From assembly GCF_947495825.1 (NCBI RefSeq), contig NZ_CANMAH010000001.1, positions 558,001-622,000 of the forward strand: 64,000 bases of DNA, read 5' to 3'. The DNA is from an uncultured Psychrobacter sp. GTDB taxonomy: Bacteria > Pseudomonadota > Gammaproteobacteria > Pseudomonadales > Moraxellaceae. Shown here piece after piece: positions 17,375 through 25,780 of this stretch (within the stretch, counting starts at the first letter, position 1; each line of letters begins with the position of its first letter). The position numbers and the translations under genes are program-made. Under the pieces are notes generated by a model that saw only the letters and a list, made by a program, of their open reading frames with translations, was not told the DNA's origin and made no database searches.

Positions 17375-18637
17375 TTAAGCGGTTAAGATACCTTTGATAA
17401 TATCAAGACCTTCTTGTAGTACCTCATCTTCGACAGTTAGCGGTACCATGATACGAATGGCGTTACCATGCATACCACAAGACGCTAATAGTAGTCCTTG
17501 TTCAAAAGCTTTTGCTTTTAGGTTAGCTGTTGCATCCGTATCAGGCTTGCCATCACTATCAATCAGTTCAAACGCTAGCATCGCGCCTTTATAGCGGATA
17601 TGACCGATACTGCTTAGATTCAAGTCTTTTAGGAAATTTGCGATTTTATCGCCAATCTCAACACTACGCTCAAGTAGATTTTCTTCTTCGATGACCTCTA
17701 TCACTGCCAAAGCAGCCACGCAAGCAAGCGGGTTACCAGAATACGTACCGCCCAAGCCGCCTACTTGAGGCGCATCCATGATATCGGCACGGCCAATCAC
17801 AGCAGAGATAGGATAGCCACCGGCTAAGCTCTTCGCGCTAGTCATCAAGTCAGGCTCGACACCTAGCTGCTCGCATGCGAATAAAGTGCCCGTGCGCGCA
17901 AAACCGCACTGTACTTCATCAAAGATAAGAACAATGCCATGCTCATCACAAATCTCGCGCAGTGCTTTGGCAAACGATGGCGTCACTTGGTGAAAACCGC
18001 CCTCGCCTTGTACTGGCTCGATAATCATCGCTGCCACTTCGCTAGGATCGATATCCGCTTGGAAAATCATCTCAAGGCTATGCAGCGCTTGTGCTTCGGT
18101 GACGTTCAGCTCTTCTGCTGGAAATAACGCATGAAAAACAGGGCCTGGCATCGGGCCAAAGCTCTTTTTGTATGGTAGGACTTTACCCGTCAAGCTCATA
18201 CACATGGATGTGCGGCCATGCCAGCCACCGACAAAAGAGATGATACCTGGGCGTCCTGTTTTGGAACGAGCAATCTTGACGCAGTTTTCGACCGCTTCTG
18301 CACCAGTGGTTAAAAACAAGGCCTTTTTATCACCGCTGATAGGCGCCTTCTCACATAGCTTTTCGGCAAGATCAACATAACACTCGTAGTTCATTATCTG
18401 CGCGGCTGTATGCGTAAACTTGTCTAGTTGCTCATGGACACGCTGGGTAATTTTTGGATGGCTGTGACCAGTATTGAGTACTGAGATACCGCCTACAAAG
18501 TCGATATAACGATTACCTTCAACGTCCCAAACTTCAGAATTTTTTGCTTTTTCTGCAAAAACAGGAAACGCAATACCAAGCCCTTTTGGCAACACAGCTT
18601 TACGACGCTCAAACAATGATTGATTGGTAGTAGTCAT
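17375..18637 (-). CDS. gabT: 4-aminobutyrate-2-oxoglutarate transaminase
   Basis: PLP enzyme (420 residues) moving the amino group of GABA to 2-oxoglutarate to give succinate semialdehyde and glutamate. The family marks are visible: GLGIAFPVFAEKAKNSEVWDVEG at the N-terminus, FVGGWHGRTSMCMSLTGK, the cofactor Asp in LIFDEVQCGFARTG, and the PLP lysine in TSAKSLAGGYP near residue 268. AAAGGACATTCCT precedes the ATG. It lies downstream of gabD on the same strand, but the 220-base gap and a hairpin suggest its own promoter or partial read-through. It also serves as the GABA step after PuuD. Confidence 0.93.
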   Translation of the reverse strand: MTTTNQSLFERRKAVLPKGLGIAFPVFAEKAKNSEVWDVEGNRYIDFVGGISVLNTGHSHPKITQRVHEQLDKFTHTAAQIMNYECYVDLAEKLCEKAPISGDKKALFLTTGAEAVENCVKIARSKTGRPGIISFVGGWHGRTSMCMSLTGKVLPYKKSFGPMPGPVFHALFPAEELNVTEAQALHSLEMIFQADIDPSEVAAMIIEPVQGEGGFHQVTPSFAKALREICDEHGIVLIFDEVQCGFARTGTLFACEQLGVEPDLMTSAKSLAGGYPISAVIGRADIMDAPQVGGLGGTYSGNPLACVAALAVIEVIEEENLLERSVEIGDKIANFLKDLNLSSIGHIRYKGAMLAFELIDSDGKPDTDATANLKAKAFEQGLLLASCGMHGNAIRIMVPLTVEDEVLQEGLDIIKGILTA

Positions 18638-18771
18638 AGGAATGTCCTTTTCTTTATTTTTAACATAAGTGCCAGTTATTAAGTGGCGGTTCTTGAGTAA
18701 CGATCTATCTAATAAATACTAGATACCAGAATGTATTAATTTTAATTAATACTAAAAAACTTTAAAACGTC

Positions 18772-18820
18772 GACCCTCAGCTTAAAATTAATCGGTAAAT
18801 TATTTAAAAAGCTGAGGGTC
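18772..18820 (-). terminator. Long stem-loop after gabT start / before gabD end
   Basis: GACCCTCAGCTT and AAGCTGAGGGTC form a perfect 12-bp stem around 25 bases, lying about 40 bases beyond the gabD stop on the minus strand. The T-run after it is weak, so it may be an attenuating or message-stabilising hairpin. Confidence 0.6.
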
Positions 18821-18860
18821 AAAAACTAACTATCGAAAACTAAATACGCTAGACAAACTA

Positions 18861-20336
18861 TTAACTGATATCAGAACACCAATACTTGGTCACAACATAT
18901 TCTTCGATACCGTATTTAGAACCTTCACGGCCGAATCCTGACTGCTTCACGCCGCCAAATGGAGCTACTTCTGTAGAGATAAGTCCCGTATTATGACCGA
19001 TGATACCGTACTCAAGACCTTCCGAGACGCGCCATGAGCGAGCATAATCTCCGCTGTAGAAGTAAGCGGCCAATCCGTAAATCGTATCGTTAGCTCTACG
19101 AATCACTTCTTCTTCGTCGTTAAAGGTAAATATGGTAGCGATAGGACCAAAAATCTCTTCATGAGCAATGTCCATATCACTACTAAGATCAGTAATGACA
19201 GTCGGGTTATAGGTCAACTCTGATGCGCTATTGATACTACCACCAGCGATTAGTGTTGCGCCTTTATCCAATGCATCTTTGAGTAGTGCTTGTACCTTAT
19301 CTAGTGCTTTTTTGTTGATTAAAGGACCGATATCCACGCCTTCCTCTAAGCCGTTACCAACGTTCAGTTCAGCTACTTTTTTGACAAACACATCCAAAAA
19401 TTCATCTTTGATGCTGTCTTGGACATACACACGGTTGGCGCACACACAGGTTTGACCAGCGTTACGATATTTAGAAGCAATCAAGCCTTCGGCTGCTTTT
19501 TCAAGATCTGCGTCATCAAAAACGATAAATGGAGCATTGCCACCCAGCTCTAATGACAGCTTTTTGATAGTTGGGGCACACTGAGCCATCAAAGTACGGC
19601 CTACTTCCGTAGAACCTGTGAATGATAACTTATGAATACGAGTATCGCCTGTGAGGATGTCACCGATCGTTGATGATTTACCAGTAACGACTTGAATGAC
19701 ACCAGCTGGAATACCAGCCTGCTCTGCTAACGCACCTAAGGCTAGCGCAGAAAATGGAGTTTCAGTGGCCGGTTTGATAATCATCGTACAGCCTGCCGCT
19801 AATGCAGGTGCAGCTTTTCGAGTAATCATCGCTGCTGGAAAGTTCCAAGGCGTAATGGCTGCACAAACACCGACTGGCTGCTTGAGAACGACATGACGCA
19901 GTTGGGATTGATTAGCAGGAATCACATCGCCATAAACGCGCTTGCCTTCTTCGGCAAACCAGCGAATAAAGCTATTGGCATAACCAATCTCACCGCGCGA
20001 CTCGGTCAAAGGCTTGCCTTGTTCTGCGGTCATAATGATTGCAAGATCTTCTTTATTTGCATCAATGAGATCTGCCCATTTTTGCAATAATTCTGCACGT
20101 TCTTTTGGTGTTTTTGCAGCCCATGCTGTTTGTACGTCGTGCGCATAGGCGACAGCGTCATTGACGTCTTCGGTGGTAAGACTGGGAATAGTGCCAATAA
20201 CGTCCCCACCAAAAGGGTTACTTACTTCAAGAGTGGCTTCATCACTAGCAGCATGCCATCCATCCTTAATCAAGCAGTGTTGCTTAAGCAGGTCTGGGTT
20301 TGACAACTGTAGAGTAGATTGTGACCGTTGTGACAT
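18861..20336 (-). CDS. gabD: NADP-dependent succinate-semialdehyde dehydrogenase
   Basis: Oxidises succinate semialdehyde to succinate, which enters the TCA cycle; last step for both GABA and putrescine. About 491 residues, the length of GabD. Motifs include ITPWNFPAAMITRK (cofactor), LELGGNAPFIVFDDADLEKA (general base Glu) and NAGQTCVCANRVYVQD (nucleophile Cys, about residue 290). The start at 20336 has AAGGAG seven bases upstream; the longer frame to 20369 lacks it. Divergent from an IclR gene across a region with two palindromes, which suggests local control. Confidence 0.94.
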   Translation of the reverse strand: MSQRSQSTLQLSNPDLLKQHCLIKDGWHAASDEATLEVSNPFGGDVIGTIPSLTTEDVNDAVAYAHDVQTAWAAKTPKERAELLQKWADLIDANKEDLAIIMTAEQGKPLTESRGEIGYANSFIRWFAEEGKRVYGDVIPANQSQLRHVVLKQPVGVCAAITPWNFPAAMITRKAAPALAAGCTMIIKPATETPFSALALGALAEQAGIPAGVIQVVTGKSSTIGDILTGDTRIHKLSFTGSTEVGRTLMAQCAPTIKKLSLELGGNAPFIVFDDADLEKAAEGLIASKYRNAGQTCVCANRVYVQDSIKDEFLDVFVKKVAELNVGNGLEEGVDIGPLINKKALDKVQALLKDALDKGATLIAGGSINSASELTYNPTVITDLSSDMDIAHEEIFGPIATIFTFNDEEEVIRRANDTIYGLAAYFYSGDYARSWRVSEGLEYGIIGHNTGLISTEVAPFGGVKQSGFGREGSKYGIEEYVVTKYWCSDIS

Positions 20337-20462
20337 TTTGACGCTCCTTGTCGATTGGACTAATGGCATATTATAAAGGTAGATAAAACGGTTATTAGTA
20401 GCTTTAATAATGAGATCGTTTTGATACGACTCTACATAAATAATTATTGATAACTGTTATAT

Positions 20463-20480
20463 TGTTCAATATACTGAACA
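20463..20480. promoter_or_regulatory. Candidate IclR operator between gabD and iclR
   Basis: TGTTCAATATACTGAACA: perfect 6-bp arms with a 6-base centre, about 127 bases from either start codon. A regulator binding here could control both divergent genes. The match to an IclR site is inferred from position and symmetry. Confidence 0.5.
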
Positions 20481-20498
20481 TAGATTCTATATATGAGA

Positions 20499-20517
20499 CA
20501 TCATTATAAGAATGATG
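20499..20517. promoter_or_regulatory. Second palindrome in the gabD-iclR gap
   Basis: CATCATT / AATGATG, perfect 7-bp arms around ATAAG, about 20 bases from the first palindrome. It may be a second operator or a short hairpin. Confidence 0.35.
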
Positions 20518-20609
20518 GGATCCATTTTGCAACCTTTATTCTCATTTTCATGACCATTTAACGCTTTATTTTTATTATTCTTAATTTTACTCATTTTTAT
20601 AGGCCACTT

Positions 20610-21380
20610 ATGAGCTCAACCGCTGTTCCTGCATTAGACAAAACTTTTCAGATTCTAGATTTGATTACGGCAAGCGCCCAGCCTTTGACAGCCGCTCATA
20701 TTGCTAAAGAATTAGAACTTCCTCGTAGCTCAACTCATAATATCTTGCAAAGCCTGCTTACCAAACATGTAATCTACAAAGACGCTGAAAATCGTTTTCA
20801 TTTAGGCTCTTATTTGATGTACTGGGCAGGCAAATATGAGCAGCAACAAGGTGTGATCCAGCTATTTAAAGACTTAATCGTACAGTATCCTGCCCTACTA
20901 CAGCATACCGTCACGCTATCTAAACTGGACTTAGGAGAAGTGGTATTTTTGGCCTGTCATGAAGCCCCTGCGCCGCTCGGCTTTACTTTCCGTGCTGGGG
21001 TACGTGTGCCCGCCGTATTTTCGGCAACGGGTAAAGCCATGCTCTCAACCTTACCTATAGATACTATAGAGACGATATATGAGGGGCAATTTCCTAAACC
21101 GCTAACCCCAAATGGCGTCGACAACTTTGTCAGCTTTGCCGATGAGATGGCAGCTATTCATGACAGCCGTATTTCATTAGATGATGGACAGCTACGCGAG
21201 GGTATGTATTGCTTAGGTACTTATATTCGTAATGCCTCTGGACACGCAGTCGCTGGCATGGCAGTCAGCTTTTTGCAAATTGAATATGAAGCAAAACGCG
21301 CTGAGGTTAGCGCTGTTCTGATCGAGCTTGCCAAACAGATAGAGCAGCGCTTAGGCTTTATACCTTCATGCTCAGCCTAA
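20610..21380 (+). CDS. IclR-family transcriptional regulator (GABA/glutarate region)
   Basis: 256 residues: N-terminal winged helix-turn-helix (about 8-62; QPLTAAHIAKELELPRSSTHNILQSLL) and C-terminal IclR ligand domain (GVRVPAVFSATGKAMLSTLP; REGMYCLGTYIRNASGHAVAGMAVSF). Regulators of this family sense small organic acids. It is divergent from gabD and convergent with the CoA-transferase gene, so its target may be the GABA genes, the glutarate genes, or both. The ribosome binding site before ATG 20610 is weak. Confidence 0.88.
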   Translation: MSSTAVPALDKTFQILDLITASAQPLTAAHIAKELELPRSSTHNILQSLLTKHVIYKDAENRFHLGSYLMYWAGKYEQQQGVIQLFKDLIVQYPALLQHTVTLSKLDLGEVVFLACHEAPAPLGFTFRAGVRVPAVFSATGKAMLSTLPIDTIETIYEGQFPKPLTPNGVDNFVSFADEMAAIHDSRISLDDGQLREGMYCLGTYIRNASGHAVAGMAVSFLQIEYEAKRAEVSAVLIELAKQIEQRLGFIPSCSA

Positions 21381-21398
21381 CTTTGTCGTCCATTTTAA

Positions 21399-22634
21399 CT
21401 AAACAATACCGTCTGCTTTGAGTTTGGCTATCGTCTCACTATCATAACCAAGATCTGCAAGCGTGCTATCGGTATGCTCGCTTAGTCGCGGCGGCGGTGT
21501 ACGATAAGTTACTGGAGAAGCTGATAGCTTAATAGGACTACCAAGCGCTCTTACCGGACTGCCTTGTGCGGCAAAGTCAACAATCATCTCACGTGCTTGC
21601 GCTTGCGGCATCGCTAGAGCTTCAGCAATGTTATGAATGGCACCGCAAGGAATACCTGCCTGCTCTAATGCCTCTAACCAATACGCACGCGGCTGCTCAG
21701 CAAACTTCTTAGCCAGCGCACTGCATAGCAGCTCTCGCTCGGCCACTCGGGCAGGATTGGTCATAAAACGGCTGTCGGTATGCCAGTCTACGCCTAGTAC
21801 GTCGCAAAGTTTGGCAAACTGACTGTCGTTACCGCATGCTAATATAAAGTGCTCTTCACCTTGACCTGCAAACACTTGATAAGGCACGATGTTTGGATGC
21901 TGATTACCCAGTCTTGGCGGCACTTTTTCTGAGGCCAAATGGTTCATACCGACGTTCGCCAGCATGGCTAAGGCACTATCTAATAGTGCCACATCGACGT
22001 GCTGGCCAAGGCCAGTATGTTGACGCGCCAATAGTGCTGCCTGAATACCGATGGTCAGCTGCAAGCCTGCAAATAAATCGACGACCGCAACGCCGACCTT
22101 GTGTGGTTCACCATCGCTAGGACCGGTAATACTCATCAGCCCCGACAAGCCTTGAATAATATAATCATAACCAGGGCGCTTGGCATCCGGCCCTGTCTGA
22201 CCAAATCCTGTCAATGACGCATAAATCAAGCGCGGATTGGCTTGTTTGAGGCTCTCATAGTCCAAACCGTATTTTTTGAGACCACCAACCTTAAAGTTCT
22301 CTACCACAACGTCACTATCAGCGATAAGCTGCTTAATGATAGTCTGTCCGGCTGGCGTGGTGATGTCGACTGTGAGCGATTTTTTATTACGGTTAATAGT
22401 TGCGTAATAAGCAGAAGTATCATCGCTAAACTTGGGCGGTGCCCAATGGCGCGTTTCATCACCGATACCGGGACGCTCAACTTTGATGACTTCTGCCCCA
22501 AGATCAGCGAGCACTTGTGTAGAAGATGGTCCGGCTAATACTCTTGATAAGTCGAGCACCTTGATACCATGCAGTGCGCCTTTTGCTGCGTGGTCATCAG
22601 TTTGTGACATAGAAGGTTGCGATGTTGTATTCAT
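21399..22634 (-). CDS. CaiB/BaiF family CoA-transferase, probable succinyl-CoA:glutarate CoA-transferase
   Basis: Family III CoA-transferase of 411 residues. Family marks: LHGIKVLDLSRVLAGPSSTQVLADLGAEVIKVE at the N-terminus, NRNKKSLTVD, the catalytic Asp in RPGYDYIIQGLSGLMS, and the C-terminal VRALGSPIKLS. It follows glutaryl-CoA dehydrogenase on the same strand, so the likely reaction is activation of glutarate to glutaryl-CoA using succinyl-CoA, as for SUGCT. The substrate is inferred from this pairing. AAGGGA before ATG 22634 sets the start. Confidence 0.85.
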   Translation of the reverse strand: MNTTSQPSMSQTDDHAAKGALHGIKVLDLSRVLAGPSSTQVLADLGAEVIKVERPGIGDETRHWAPPKFSDDTSAYYATINRNKKSLTVDITTPAGQTIIKQLIADSDVVVENFKVGGLKKYGLDYESLKQANPRLIYASLTGFGQTGPDAKRPGYDYIIQGLSGLMSITGPSDGEPHKVGVAVVDLFAGLQLTIGIQAALLARQHTGLGQHVDVALLDSALAMLANVGMNHLASEKVPPRLGNQHPNIVPYQVFAGQGEEHFILACGNDSQFAKLCDVLGVDWHTDSRFMTNPARVAERELLCSALAKKFAEQPRAYWLEALEQAGIPCGAIHNIAEALAMPQAQAREMIVDFAAQGSPVRALGSPIKLSASPVTYRTPPPRLSEHTDSTLADLGYDSETIAKLKADGIV

Positions 22635-22834
22635 GATATTCCCTTACCTTTTTAGAAGCATTTAGATATTTATCATTCTAAGTGCTGAAATATCTTACTA
22701 ACTGGTTATTTCAGCTTATAAAAAAACGCACACTAATGTTAAGCGCTGTGTTAAAGGCTAAACAGTAACGTACGTTAGTCGTTAAACATCTATACTGGGT
22801 GATAATTTAATCAAACATTCTCAAATGCTTTAGA

Positions 22835-24037
22835 TTAATAAAACGCTTGAATACCTGTTTGAGCACGTCCTAGGATAAGGGCATGAATATCATGCGTACC
22901 TTCATAAGTATTTACCGCTTCTAGGTTCATAACGTGGCGAATGATATGGAACTCATCAGAGATACCGTTACCACCATGCATATCACGAGCAACGCGAGCG
23001 ATATCTAACGCCTTGCCGCAGTTGTTACGCTTAATTAGCGATATCATCTCAGGCGCTGCATTGTGCTCGTCCATCAAACGACCAACTCGTAGCGCTGCTT
23101 GTAAACCAAGGGCAATTTCAGTTTGCATGTTTGCAAGCTTTAACTGTACGAGCTGCGTCGCGGCTAATGGACGGCCAAACTGTTTACGATCAAGCGTGTA
23201 CTGACGCGCCGCTTTCCAGCAAAATTCAGCTGCGCCCATAGCGCCCCATGCGATACCGTAACGAGCTTTATTTAAGCAACCAAAAGGTCCTTTAAGGCCA
23301 CGAATATCTGGGAAAGCGTTGGCTTCTGGAACAAAGACTTTGTCCATGACAATCTCGCCAGTCACTGAAGCGCGTAGTGAAAACTTACCTTCAATCTTCG
23401 GTGCAGATAGACCTTTCATACCTTTATCTAAGATAAAACCACGAATCTTGTCTTCATCATCCTTTGCCCAAACGACAAACACATCAGCGATAGGACTATT
23501 GGTAATCCACATCTTATTACCAGTTAGCTCATAACCGCCATCAACAGTACGGGCACGAGTCGACATAGAGGCAGGGTCTGATCCTGAATCAGGCTCGGTT
23601 AGACCAAAGCAGCCGACATACTCGCCAGAAGCAAGCTTAGGCAGATACTTTTCTCTTTGCTCCTCTGTGCCGTATTCGTGGATAGGATGCATCACCAAAC
23701 TTGACTGTACGCTCATCGCAGAGCGGTAACCTGAGTCTACTGCTTCAACTTCTTTGGCAATAAGACCATAAGCCACACTCGACAAACCAGCACAGCCATA
23801 GCCTTCAATAGTCACCCCAAGCAGGCCCATCTCACCCATTTGGCGCATGATATTACGATCAAAGTTTTCGTTGCGATTGGCCTCTAAAATGCCAGGCATC
23901 AACTCTTTTTGGAAAAACTGACGCGAGCTTTCACTGACCATACGCTCTTCGTCAGTAAGCTGATCACGCAGTAAAAAAGGGTCTTCCCAATCAAAACTTG
24001 GGCTGGCATTCGTTCGTAGGTTGGTAGGTGCTGACAT
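22835..24037 (-). CDS. gcdH: Glutaryl-CoA dehydrogenase
   Basis: FAD acyl-CoA dehydrogenase of 400 residues that oxidises and decarboxylates glutaryl-CoA to crotonyl-CoA, an end step of lysine degradation. N-terminal [19 protein letters not shown], the FAD segment [17 protein letters not shown], the flavin/substrate segment [16 protein letters not shown] and the catalytic Glu in [18 protein letters not shown] (about residue 377) match the GcdH subgroup rather than general acyl-CoA dehydrogenases. AAGGAG lies 7 bases before the ATG. Control is probably by the divergent IclR gene via tandem sites at 24145-24183. Confidence 0.95.
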   Translation of the reverse strand: MSAPTNLRTNASPSFDWEDPFLLRDQLTDEERMVSESSRQFFQKELMPGILEANRNENFDRNIMRQMGEMGLLGVTIEGYGCAGLSSVAYGLIAKEVEAVDSGYRSAMSVQSSLVMHPIHEYGTEEQREKYLPKLASGEYVGCFGLTEPDSGSDPASMSTRARTVDGGYELTGNKMWITNSPIADVFVVWAKDDEDKIRGFILDKGMKGLSAPKIEGKFSLRASVTGEIVMDKVFVPEANAFPDIRGLKGPFGCLNKARYGIAWGAMGAAEFCWKAARQYTLDRKQFGRPLAATQLVQLKLANMQTEIALGLQAALRVGRLMDEHNAAPEMISLIKRNNCGKALDIARVARDMHGGNGISDEFHIIRHVMNLEAVNTYEGTHDIHALILGRAQTGIQAFY

Positions 24038-24144
24038 GTCGTACTCCTTTACTTAAGACGGCTTGTAAAAAACAGTTCATTAGCTTTTCATCAAAGCTAT
24101 TTATACGATCAGTTAAGTGACAAGCAAATTTTGTTTGACAACTT

Positions 24145-24183
24145 AGTTCCACTATGTGAAACTAAGTTTCATAATGTAAAACT
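24145..24183. promoter_or_regulatory. Tandem IclR-type operator candidates before gcdH
   Basis: AGTTCCACTATGTGAAACT (24145-24163) and AGTTTCATAATGTAAAACT (24165-24183). Each is a near-perfect palindrome with 8-bp arms and a 3-base centre, and the two repeat with exact 20-base spacing (two helical turns). They lie in the divergent gap between gcdH and an IclR gene. Confidence 0.6.
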
Positions 24184-24238
24184 ATTTAAGCAAAATTTAT
24201 CCTTCTTGTAAACCCTTTTAAATATATATGGTCAAAAA

Positions 24239-25066
24239 ATGCCAAAGAACCTGCCAGAACCTAAGCCTTTATTAGAACGGATGAATAGTGCTCTTATTCA
24301 GAGCAAAGAGGAAGAAGACAGGCAGTTTGTCACAGCGCTTGGTCGTGGCTTGTCTTTACTTGCTGCCTTTGAACATCAAGACCAGTTAAGTCATCAGCAA
24401 TTATGTCAGATGACAGCACTACCAAAAGCGACCATTACTCGGTTAATTTACACTCTAACCACGCTTGGGTTTTTGCGTATTACCGCACACGGTCAGTATG
24501 AGCTGGGTAGTAGCGCGGTACGACTGAGCGCGGCGGCATGGAGTCGTCATGATGCGGTGGCGTTTGCTGAACCTCTGCTACGTCAATTTGCAACACAAAA
24601 CGAAGTGTCAGTGAACCTAGCCACAGAAATTGAAGGCGAAATGCGTTATCTCGCCTGTTGCCGTAGCCCCGCTCGCCTATCAGTCAACTTACAAGTTGGC
24701 TCGGCCGTCCCAGTAGCACGGACAGCCATTGGTCGTGCCTTTTATGCAGCAAGCTTACCGACCAGACAAGCACTTATTCGCTCACATCTACAAGATAGCT
24801 TATCCACCATAGATTACAGCCATGCGCAAACAGCACTAGATCAGTCAGCAGAATATTATCAACAGCATGGTCATACACTGTCTGATGGTGAGTACTCTCC
24901 TGATATTTTAGCAGTTGCGGTTGGGGTTTTTGATGTAGCCACCGGTCTTTATGAATACTCGTTGAATGCCAGCGTGCCAAGGGCGAATTGGGATGCAGAT
25001 GAGTATGCGGCGAAGATTGTACCGAGATTGCAGGCGTTGGCAGAGCGGATTGGGCGTGGGGATTAA
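24239..25066 (+). CDS. IclR-family transcriptional regulator divergent from gcdH
   Basis: 275 residues with an N-terminal helix-turn-helix (DQLSHQQLCQMTALPKATIT, about 50-75) and the IclR effector domain (VGSAVPVARTAIGRAFYAA and the DGEYSPDILAVAVGV segment). It is closest in feel to PcaR/PobR-like members. Divergent from gcdH, so it is the likely regulator of glutarate use. The start codon has no strong ribosome binding site; an internal ATG (MNSALIQ) would shorten it by 14 residues. Confidence 0.88.
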   Translation: MPKNLPEPKPLLERMNSALIQSKEEEDRQFVTALGRGLSLLAAFEHQDQLSHQQLCQMTALPKATITRLIYTLTTLGFLRITAHGQYELGSSAVRLSAAAWSRHDAVAFAEPLLRQFATQNEVSVNLATEIEGEMRYLACCRSPARLSVNLQVGSAVPVARTAIGRAFYAASLPTRQALIRSHLQDSLSTIDYSHAQTALDQSAEYYQQHGHTLSDGEYSPDILAVAVGVFDVATGLYEYSLNASVPRANWDADEYAAKIVPRLQALAERIGRGD

Positions 25067-25187
25067 AGCGGTTGATATTTAGCATCTTTAACGCTGTAAA
25101 TCATTATTGAACCATTGGCATTAATCTTATAGCGATTACGAACATGAGCAATGTAAGGATCGCCGCCACAGATGTCATCGTGGATCA
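25063..25187 (-). pseudogene. Short orphan coding remnant
   Basis: A frame of about 38 codons with coding-like content (CGGDPYIAHVRNRYKINA near its start) ending at TAA 25063-25065, overlapping the stop of the IclR gene. An in-frame stop lies directly upstream and there is no start codon, so it reads as the broken 3' end of a gene. Family unknown. Confidence 0.3.
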
Positions 25188-25780
25188 CTCATAACTACTT
25201 CCTTTTATTTTAATATTCAATCAGCAAAAACAATGCTTTTAAACTCTACCCCAGCTCATCAAATCTAAGCCCGAATTTAAGCAAATACTTACGCAAACGA
25301 TCACTATCATTGGGGCTTTTGAGCTTATCGCGGGAGTTGGCATATAAATAACGCCCCGCCGCCGCTTGGTTTTTATGGCTGATACACACCTCAATGACAT
25401 ACGCCAGTTATACTGCGTCAAACGGATCAATAGTTTTCAGCATATCTTCATCGAGATATTTTATTAAAGTATTATGGCTACCCTACTCGATGGTTTCACT
25501 ATTTAAAGTAGCATATGGGCTATTTTTAATCACTTTATTGCATCTACTGTCATTACTTATTTGTGCAACCGAACTAATTCCGCTCCTAACAAAAATTATT
25601 TTGGCAAGCTGTTACCCATTGATACCGACGTCATGACATCATGCGTGTATGATGTAGGCGATAAATCTGAGCGCGTTATTTGCGCTTAATAATGATGATG
25701 AAAAAGCGGTTTTTTGATCTACTTGCTCTTTCAATCATTGTTGCCTCTTTAATCTTTACGTATTACTGTTGAGCCTTGCT
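25067..25780. other. Gene-poor relic region
   Basis: About 700 bases between the IclR gene and the FMN glutamate-synthase-like gene. They hold the two broken minus-strand remnants and no intact ORF with a ribosome binding site. An insertion or deletion event probably erased a locus here. Confidence 0.6.
25246..25582 (-). pseudogene. Decayed regulator remnant, resembling the C-terminus of RtcR
   Basis: Reading the minus strand from about 25582 to the stop at 25246-25248 gives coding-like sequence interrupted by in-frame stops at 25483-25485 and 25408-25410. The last part reads GRYLYANSRDKLKSPNDSDR then LRKYLLKFGLRFDELG, preceded by DPFDAV and AYVIEVCISHKNQ. This pattern (FD-V-L--VI-VC, AGR-L---SR, ND-DRLRKYL-KFGL) recalls the C-terminal DNA-binding end of the sigma54 regulator RtcR. 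No AAA+ domain remains. The assignment is from memory of the family; the pseudogene state is directly seen. Confidence 0.5.
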
